Position numbers and translations under genes: made by a program. Positions 55,368 to 64,000 of a DNA stretch of 64,000 bases are shown here, one piece after another (within the stretch, counting starts at the first letter, position 1; each line of letters starts with the position of its first letter). Below the pieces are notes generated by a model. It searched no databases. It was not told the origin of the DNA and saw nothing but the letters and a program-made list of their open reading frames with translations. This DNA comes from Marasmius tenuissimus (Eukaryota; Basidiomycota; Agaricomycetes; Agaricales; Marasmiaceae), in NCBI GenBank assembly GCA_029532415.1, contig JAQOTA010000067.1, positions 124,001 to 188,000 of the forward strand, in the 5' to 3' direction.

Positions 55368-57150
55368 CCTATATCTAATTCAATCTTCGGCCATACTATT
55401 CGATAACGTTGCTCCCAACCACGATTTCTTTATTTAACAGATAGACCGAGTGCTGTCCGCAATCTAGCCTGAGTTGAACCCACCTTTGAGTGTTACCATG
55501 AAGTCATAGTTCTCGGAAAACACATGTTCAGCTGAGTGATTTTGAGTAGCAAACTCCGGGTAGTACTTAAAATATCCCATCTAACCGAGGACAGTGGTTG
55601 AGTTGGCGTCGATTTGGCTTGGGGACTTCCTATTATAGATGTACGCGCCTGCAAACATGGGCACGTTCCCACTTCAGTTGAACCCAATCACGAGGTATTG
55701 ACTCTTCTTCACTTCGAAAACCCCGCCCGAGAATGAGCGGGCGAGTTCACAAGGGAACGAGATGTTCAAACTGGGAGCCCACATGAGAGGAGATACGTTG
55801 AATAAATGTGCCAAGTCCACTCCCCGGAATAGGGATATTGTGCAAGTTCTGCCCTTTGGTCCCTCAAACAGGGAGTGCCTTTGCTGTTCGGTTAGGTATG
55901 GTATGCTAGTCGGGCTTACAAAAACAACATGACCGCCAGTACTTACGGACACAAATGATCGGAGTTAAACTTAAGTACCTTTGGTCGGAGTCGGCCATCA
56001 AAACGTCCCGACTGTCATCCACCGGTAAGGTTCGTCGAACGTGAGAATCACTACCCATTGTTCGGGGGAACGTGAACCTCGCCTCAAAGAATCGAGACAA
56101 TCGATCTCATTCTCCACGAATCACATTTTAGCAGTGACTGTTTGATCTGACGCGGTGGTAAAACTTGCCCATACGAGCGAAAGCGCGGGATATTCGTCGT
56201 TCTAACTCGAACCTCGAGTCTCCGGCTTATATTGTCACTGAACAACCATGTCGCACCTGATCTCGGCCCCACAAGGGCCCTTTTGACACCGAATCCTAGC
56301 AGAAATCACATCATAGCATAAGAAACAACCGAGGGTTATGAGAATTTACAAGGTACGGCGACCAAAAACGATTCTCCACCAATCCGTGCACTGACTCCGA
56401 TTGCGATAAGTAAAAAAACCTAGCAGCGGCTAGCATTAGTTAATGGTCGAGTTGTAGCATCCCCAAAGGTAACTTATGTGATTTTGAAGGGAGGGATGAG
56501 TATTTTTGAATAGGGTTATGACATTTCAACTCTTTTGAGTTGTTCGGCGAGGATAGTCTGGTGCTAAGAGTTGACTTTCGTCCGGTATCAGTAAATTAAA
56601 GATCGAATTCATACGAGAACACGAGGACGATTATGTTAAACAAAACTACTCGAGGTGTGGCTCAAAGAGAGGGAACGCGCCATCTTCAAAGCTATATTTT
56701 GTTTCGACTGCTGATCACGAGAGTGGCGCTCATCGGTATAGATCGATCTCCACACAGTACGAAGGCGTCAATGATAGGACGATCCCCTTCCGATTTTTTA
56801 GCCTGAACGACAACTAAGGAAACCCCGCACTGGCGGCTTCGCAAGACCCATGATTTATGCCATTGTTCAAGATAAGACCAACTGAGGCCTCACCGGGACT
56901 ACCGTGGAGGCCTGTGTCTTGGCGTCATGAGCTCTCAGGTATGTAGATGGAAGCTGTCAATGGAAGGTAATGGCGCTACTATGGTGTGTGATAATGTGAA
57001 AGGGCCCAACATCAGGGAGAAAAGTTTCATGAGCTCGGATCTGCTGGGTTAACTGTCGTTCCAAGATTTGAACGTGACTCTCCAGAGTTTGACGGTGACC
57101 GCGAAGCATACTGAGGAGTAACACCGATGGAAGTCGAAACACCATGGCCA
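55368..57150. repeat. E segment, copy 2 (contains R1)
   Basis: This is the duplicate of 22,126-24,780 downstream of copy 1, shortened by deletions near 56,370 and 56,450 relative to that copy. R1 unit 4 lies at 55,840-56,220. No gene is supported. Confidence 0.55.
55840..56220. repeat. Dispersed repeat R1, unit 4 (no MITE)
   Basis: The unit runs from TTCTGCCCTTTGGTCCCTCAAAC to TCTAACTCGAACCTCGAG and is uninterrupted, giving a second empty site for MITE 1 near 56,100. Confidence 0.6.
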
Positions 57151-59060
57151 GCAGGTATGAGGATAGTGGTCGTACGACCTCATGTTCAGGCCGAGTTTGA
57201 ATGTGAGTTGATCAGCTAATCTGGAATCTCCGTCGTGCCTTGTTTTCCTTCTCCCACGATGTTCGACCTCGCTGTCGATGACTACTTATGCCGCTCACAC
57301 AGTTCAACTTCTCTAAGTTCTTGTCGGTTTGTCCCTCTGCTCTGGGAGCAACTATCTCTTCAACTACGATAGCCGGAGTCACTTCATTCAGACAAAACTT
57401 CCAGCACGATCTGGTGTGTCGTGTAGACTAGTTTTCCCGTACTCAGCAGATGTCTCATCATTTCTGAGATACGACTTGAAATGCCACGGTCCCCAGAAAC
57501 TTCTCCTGGAACGATCCCGGGCGGTTCTACTCCCACTACCAGCAGTGTGCACTGTCTACCTGCAATGATTTAGCCTATAGTGAAAAAAACTCCGGAAGAT
57601 CAAGACACCACCCAATCACTTGTATGTTTTCTGTCCCGGCCGATCGACCTCATCTCCACGAGTAGGATAACAGGGTCCTATGAATATCTCTGCTCCCACA
57701 TCCGGATCTAGTCGATGAACCCTCAACATTCAGCCAGGTGGATTTCCCTAGTCGAGGCCTGGACATATTATTGAGACTGAACGGGACGAGTGAAGGATCA
57801 GAAATGTTGGTAGGGTGGTCATGAGCATGTATGAGCTTTCGCATTCCCCAACATGCGGGTACGGCCTATTTCCCACCAGGGTTTTTTTGCCCAGATGACC
57901 TCTATCGGTCTTTCGGCTCTGTGGTAGCAAAATGATTGCCAGAGAAGACACACAGGTGAGTTTCGGCTCGTCAAACTCATGAATGCAAGCAGGAGACGAG
58001 TGTAAGTCGCCTTTTCGGTAAACTCTTTACACTCTGGATCCCCTCACGGTCAGGTCCCGATGCCATCACTGCCCAGTCACTCCAGTTATCTCGCACTTCC
58101 TTCATCCCCCTCCAAATCGCCGCCTCTATTGGTCTTCCATCGTTGAACCAGCGATTGCCTTTGTGGGTCTCGTACGCTCGCATGCGGAAACAAGACCTAG
58201 TTTGCTGCTCCAAGTGTGAATACGAGGTTGATGCCTCGAATTTCCAGATCCTCTCATTTCTACTCCGGATATTTGCCTCTTCCTTCGTTGCACAACCGGC
58301 CGGCGAGTTAGTTCAAGGGCAAACACCCAGTTAGCAGACACACTTCACGACGTGAGTTTCTGACTTCATATCTTCCCTTCGGTTCGCGCTAACGATACCC
58401 CGTCACAGGTGACCATCTCGTGCATACAAGGTGGCGGAGCTCCTCTGACGATTTTGAATCAGAGGTGTTTGTTGGAGGACAACGCCTCAAGGTACCTTGC
58501 CGTCGGAGGGGCGCATTGGCTGGTACTATGGGTATGCTCGTGTCTTTATAGCCCAAGTCGTCAGATCTGATTGTTTTATTTTGATAGATTCATGACCATG
58601 GAAACGCCCAGGAAGCATCGAGTCTCGGAACAATGACGGATGGCGGCATATTTAACATATTGGACTCTATCGGGCACCCTCAGTGTCTGTTATCTATACA
58701 AAGGCTCCTTTTCAGCTCTCACAAGCACGAACCACGAGGGAGATGAGAATAACCCTTCGTCTACCTTATCGTTCATTTCGTTGGCCTGCTAGGACATTCT
58801 TGGAGCTTACCGTTTGTTATTTCACTTGCGGTACCGTTGGTGATGCCTATCAGGCCTATCATTAGGCACGGCGTCGTTTGATGGGTGGCGTGTCATATGT
58901 ATGCTTCGCTTATGTAGACATGGAAATACAGGAGGAGCGTCTTGAGCTCTGTTGGTTCGAAACTTTAAGGGACGTACGGCCACAAGAGCATACCTTGAAG
59001 TATCAACTCTACCTCGCGGTTTCCTGATCTCGTTCTCCAGGTTCAATTGAGAGAACGGAT
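57151..59060. other. Block B, copy 4: gene-like fragments
   Basis: The block starts with a GTTCAGGCCGAGTTTGAATG stretch and follows 24,800-27,120. The frame that is open at 25,257-25,471 is broken here. On the minus strand 57,977-58,213 is open with YETHKGNRWFNDGRPIEAAIW, which reads like protein, but the relatives near 17,050, 25,780 and 42,700 do not keep it. No gene is called. Confidence 0.35.
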
Positions 59061-60199
59061 TATGGTGGCTCCGACCAACATCAAGCGTTTCGAGGTCTTT
59101 TAAACTAGCCCGAGTGAAATCTTTGGTCGTTACGAGATGCTGAGCCCAGCGTAGGAGTCAGGGAGGTGGGCGGGATTGAAGCTAAGGCACCCGCAGAGAT
59201 ACGTCAATCCGCTCGAAAATCATACAAAAGAAAGGTATTGTGCTCACCTCCTCGCCAGCCTGACTGCAAAGCCCTCCTTGTGTAACAGATAGACCCAAAG
59301 CAGTACTCATGCACAATTAGCAGCACTCGGCCAAGAGGACATTCAACGTCGATACCCTAATGTCCAAACTCAGGATGAGGCTCACTGTTGTGGCTGACGG
59401 AGCATACAGCCCTTGCTGGGGAGAAAATCGTGATAGATCGGCTTGACAGAGGCTCGGTAGACCTCGAGGCTAACATTCGGTAATAGAGATTGGTACCCGT
59501 TCGGGATTTATTTTACCCGAAACTATCAAGAAAACACATACCCGAGTGTCTCGAGATGGCCTATCGATTCGATGCGTTATGAGACAGCGAATGTGAGGTA
59601 ATTCAACGGGTTTCTGAGGCTGCGAGAGGGTATAAAGGCCGTAAAGGCTGGGGGCCGGCGGGGGGAGATCGTGGTATGGAGGTCGAAGTGGAGTTTGAAA
59701 ATAAGCAGATCAGGCGCCTACCTCGATGTGGAATCTTCACGTCTCTTTTCCTCCCACCGTGTTTATCGCTGTTGGCGACTCCGGGGTTCTTGAATGAACT
59801 CCTCAAGTCAATCTTATGGTGGTTTGCTAAAGATAGACCTCGTCCCAGGAGGGGCTTGAATTGAAAACACTGTCCCGTGTACTCGTACATTCTGGCCATC
59901 TTTCCTCCGCTTGAACGTGCTCTCATACTACATCATTACTTCCCAACTTCTATCGACCTTTCATCTAGCAGGTAGTCTGTGTAATGACTACCTCATTCCT
60001 CTTCAAATTGTTTTACCTCATTCCTCTCTAAAATTGTTTTAGGTGATTATATTATTCTAGTTCATGTCGCGGCAATTTGCACTCAAGACCATTGGATTTC
60101 CGGCTGAACGTATGGAGGCCTGCTAGCGAGGGAACAAAAGAGATCATACGGGGACTTCGGACTTCCCGTACTTGATTTAAGATCAGTTGAGAGAGCCGT
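59061..60199. other. Unassigned sequence
   Basis: No gene or repeat is supported. A TATAAAGGCC stretch lies at 59,630, followed by GTCGAAGTGGAGTTTGAA (59,683), which resembles the start of the B blocks. An open plus-strand frame at 59,676-59,864 and its antisense partner show no motif. Two near-identical stretches with TTGTTTTACCTCATTCCTCT lie at about 59,988-60,045. Confidence 0.35.
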
Positions 60200-63100
60200 G
60201 AATGGATTCAACCTCTCGTTGTTATCCAGCCCGATGGACATCCCAACTCCTCAATTCTTGAATGAGTCAACTACAAGAAGTTGACGTCAAATGCTTAGAC
60301 ACCGAACACCAGCATCAACGTTCCTGTCGACGCTGAAGGTCCTAACCTCGTTTGAAACCTCGGTTGTTGAAACATTCTAATCTTGCATGAGCCGTCATAT
60401 TTGTGGAAGTGATCCCCATGGCTACCTCCAGCTCAGTCCTGATAGTGTCAGCCGGGCCTGAAAAGAACCAGGAATTTTGGTTCCAGTGACCTGCGAATAC
60501 GTTTAGCGAGAGACGAGTGGAGACTGGTATTCACGTGAGGAAAACTCGGGACACCTATTTTCATTGACATTCGGCAAAGTGACAGTCAAAAAGATATGCC
60601 TCGTTACTGTAACATTGATCACTTGTGGTGTAGTCTCCGAGGGAAGTTCTTGTCAAGTCGCCTCTAAATCTTACGATGCTATCTACTTAATTGAAAATAA
60701 GCGCAACAATCGGCATGGGAGGAACAATCGAGAGACCCGAAAGCTCACCTGAACTTGTTAATCCGTGACTTGCTCGAACCGATTATATGCTCCCCATGCT
60801 TGAGTACCGCTTGTGATGCGAGTAAGAGACAGAAGCCTGAGCCGTAATTCATATCTCGTTGAATTGAGGAATCCTCGAACCGTACGAGGTCGCAAGAAGT
60901 AGTGGCCATCAAAGTGCATAACAGAGAGGCACGAATATACTGGAGACTGTCATATAATCCTCGTTCTGGTCATATGAACGATGAAGATGAAGGTCTCGAT
61001 ACTCGCGAGCTGGGTTGTCAATATAGAAAACCACCAAAATCAGTGAATCTGGGGAGATCGCTAAACGTGAGCTTGCGGGACGATTAATCCTAGATATCAC
61101 AGCCTCATGTTTCGGACTGTCGGCTGAAAGCCCACAAACCACAATTGTAGCAGTGACCGTTGGCTCCAAAGACACAAAGACTAAGTATTAAATGTCAGAA
61201 GACGACGAAACGTACCACAAGGCGTATCACAAAGTATAGTTCAAGGTATGCTGGGAGATGTGTCATAATCCATACTCGATTGATTGTAGGCTCTTTGCTG
61301 TCCTACCAGCACCATCCAAATTGTGGGCCGTATCCCTGGATTGGAACTAGACGGCAGCAACAGGTCGTACACCCTCAGTGGTATCCAGGATTGAATGAGG
61401 CTTGTTGGTTTCGATTCTCGAACAAGGGTAGCTCCATTTTTCAGAGGAAGCATCAGCGCGTTTGAGGAGCTTGATGCAAGTACTTGGAGCTATTTTTGTA
61501 GGTCCGAGTCCGCTGTTCAACTCATTGTGCGTACCATCCATCCACGTCGACGGATCTCGGATTCATACGTGACGTATCGACCTCCAAAAGATATCGATGA
61601 TGATTGGGATACATTGACACCGGATACACCTATCGAATGTAAGCAACTGCCGCCATGAATAGAATACGCGAAGATGTCAGTCTCCGGCGCTAGCATTGGC
61701 GGATATCCTTTGTCGAGCATTCAATGGGGTATATCCACCGTTCGGTGACCGTCTCTCAACGAAGGAGCCGTGCCGGAGTCAACGAGAAATTGTCTGGGGA
61801 TCGAGCTCAGGACCATATCCCCCCGTTCAAGGAATGTGAGCACATGAGAACATAGTGGCGCTAGCATCGTGCAATGGTGAGGAGATGTAGAACTTCATGA
61901 ACCTTAACGATTATCTCAGGCCGAAGACCCGCATAGTCCTTCAGTGGTGTTAGCATTCGTTCCACCACCATGAACAGAGATGGCATCAATGATGAGCAAA
62001 CTGATTGTCCATGAAAACTCACGCCAATGCCGAGTTTTCGACTGTAGATCTCCAGCCTCTAGTGCAACTCTGTGACACAGAGAGGATGTCCCCTTGTCAG
62101 CCATTCCTTCACGAGCAGTGCAATCAGGCGGAGCTTAATTTAAAGAGAGGCGTACTTTAGTATTGGCATGTATCCTCCAAGCAAGACATCCACATCTCCC
62201 GACCGGCGACCCCAGTTGGAATCTATAGCCGCATGGTCAAACTTTAAGAGCTCAGACTGGTAGCTCCAACTTTTGGTTCGTCACAGAACGGGCTTGTATG
62301 CGACGAAACTAGAACGACGACCAAAGTTTCTATCAGAAGGTGACCGAGCAATTTGGAAGACAAAGGGAATAGGATGGTAGGGAAGAGAAGTTACGGTGAG
62401 GTCGAACTGATGGTCGTACGAAAGCAGGTACAGGCGGAGTCTGAATCATGACGTTCTCCAATTTGGGCTATGTGGGCGCTTTTTTGTTGGCTTTTAACCC
62501 CCACTCGACATCAAGACCCTCTTCAGTTTCTCTCAGGCGATCGCTAACCGGGTATCTTAGCCAAACTTTAGTCCCGGGCCGACGAAACCAGAACTGGAAC
62601 GAAACCTCTCAAGGCCCGATGCTTATTAACGCAGGAAACGCCGTAGTGAAACCACCATTTGTCTCGGCTTGAATATTCTCTCTCGATGATTAAAAATATC
62701 TGTAGCTCCCCCTTCAGCGTCGGTTCCCACTCGTTCCCCCCGATAGTTTGGCACAATATCTGGGCTCTTGTTGTGAGCCCTCAATGAGCACCTTTTTTCA
62801 TGCGATTATTGGGAGACGAAAGCTACATTTTCCACTATCGGGAGAAACCAGATCAACCACTTGAGAGACAGTTCCTCGGATCGAAAGTCTCGAGTCTTGG
62901 ACTCTTGATACACCAAAACCACGATTTTAGCACGAGCAATCGGCGTTTCAGAACTCATAAAGTTTGGGAGTGAAGTCCCAGTGTTGGTCGTACTCATAGG
63001 GACGATCTTCGTAAGTCTTCACACAAATTTCTCCTCCCAACAACCAAATTCTTTTTTTGGGGTCTCAGTAGGCTCCCCAACACGTCACCATGGTAGGACT

Positions 63101-64000
63101 ATGAACACAGTTCATTGCTCTGACTCTCGAGTTGATCTGAAGGAGCAGGGATCGAAATCTTCCAAATCAGCGGTCAGCGAGCTTTTCCGTGGCTCCGATT
63201 TCCCGTGGAACGGCGTACCGAGGTATTACTGGACGCATCTCTGATCCAGCCCCAAAGTAGTTGAATATCCACACTGACTTCATTATCTACCCTTGCTCAA
63301 ACCTCTCGTTGTTCGTCTCTGGTTTTTGCTCATCATGTCACGCAGCACATTAACCATTGGTTTCTTACCCTTCGAACATCTCATCGGACAAGATAAAGGT
63401 ATAACGCCCAGAGACAAATGAGGTTATGTGGGTCCTATGAATCCGAGAGAAGGCAAACATACACCTCCGAGACAGATGGTGAGGTAAGTCGGTCCTACTT
63501 CATGCTCGTCAGAAAAAACCCTCTCAGGGTGATCAAAGCGTATCATCACAGGTACTTCCCGTCGAAGAAACCGGCAAAGGATCTTGAATGTTCATTTGGG
63601 GTATCAGCTCGTCTTTTGACTCTTACTGGACACCAATCACACGCTGTCATCACAAGCTGTATTTCTCCCTGAAGGTCAATTTAGCTGAGGACCACTTGAA
63701 GTCTTCGATCCAATCTTATGGATTCGAGGATGACTCCGTTGGGAATACCCCTTGACAGACAAGCAAGGGAGCTATCAATGTATCAAAGTTATCATTGATA
63801 GAATCAAGTGCTGCTCATCTTTCCCCCATTACCGCCACTCTGGTATCTCGCTCACAGCACGATGGCGCTGGCGTTAGCTCACCAGCTACGATCTCCCGTC
63901 TCTAGCGCCCCGGAGGTTATGATTTCGTGGGTATTCGCTGTTTGCTCACTTTTAATTCTGTTCTATTCATATGTTTGGTTGATGTGGCGGCTCGCTCATA
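60200..64000. repeat. Block C, copy 2 (runs off the window)
   Basis: This is the duplicate of 30,930-35,400. The match becomes very close from about 62,980 to the end (34,340 onward in the other copy). An open frame at 61,395-61,658 (ISDSYVTYRPPKDIDDDWDTL) reads like protein but is broken in the first copy, and no domain was recognised. If the order seen after 35,400 repeats, another family A copy should follow just beyond 64,000. Confidence 0.55.

Overview
The window is nuclear DNA of a filamentous fungus, most likely an Agaricomycete (mushroom-forming basidiomycete). The evidence is genes cut by many 45-75 nt introns with GTATGT/GTAAGT donors and CTGAC-like branch points, fungal-type LINE and Ty1/copia elements, and a large paralogous family of a kind I associate with Agaricomycetes. 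Assignment to a Rhizoctonia/Ceratobasidium-like genome is only a guess.

Region 1 (1-12,682) is a transposon graveyard. It holds a decayed LINE (about 1,121-6,302) with a CCHC-knuckle ORF1 and an endonuclease plus reverse transcriptase ORF2. A 389-bp solo LTR with a 5-bp target duplication is nested inside ORF1. Next is a complete-looking Ty1/copia element (6,721-12,677) with 323-bp LTRs, a CAGTG target duplication and one uninterrupted gag-pol frame. Its reverse transcriptase has YVDN instead of YVDD, and its LTRs differ only at CpG sites.

Region 2 (about 12,700-64,000) is a mosaic of segmental duplications built around one gene family, called family A here. Five full-length copies start at 19,818, 28,733, 35,615, 45,494 and 53,044, and a 3' fragment lies at 13,116-13,752. 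I rebuilt the exon structure from conserved splice sites. Only the copy at 53,044-55,367 reads through intact (631 codons). The others carry one or more independent lesions (nonsense codons, a 1-bp deletion, a lost exon). Every full-length copy uses a GC-AG intron at the same position.

The sequence between the copies is itself duplicated: an E segment after copies 1 and 5, a D segment with a probable minus-strand gene after copies 3 and 4, a block B with gene-like exons (four places), and a block C/C' (31-35.4 kb and 60.2-64 kb). Copy 4 looks like a hybrid, with a 5' half close to copy 1 and a 3' half close to copy 3. Two MITE-like elements with TA target sites (14,837-15,349 and 51,823-52,088) are each absent at the matching site in sister duplicates, so they inserted after duplication.

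The function of family A is not known to me. It has a short Asn/Gly-rich N-terminus, a central region faintly like a protein-kinase hinge, a long conserved Trp/Pro-rich body and a strongly basic tail. The best candidate for something undescribed here is this expanding, recombining gene array.
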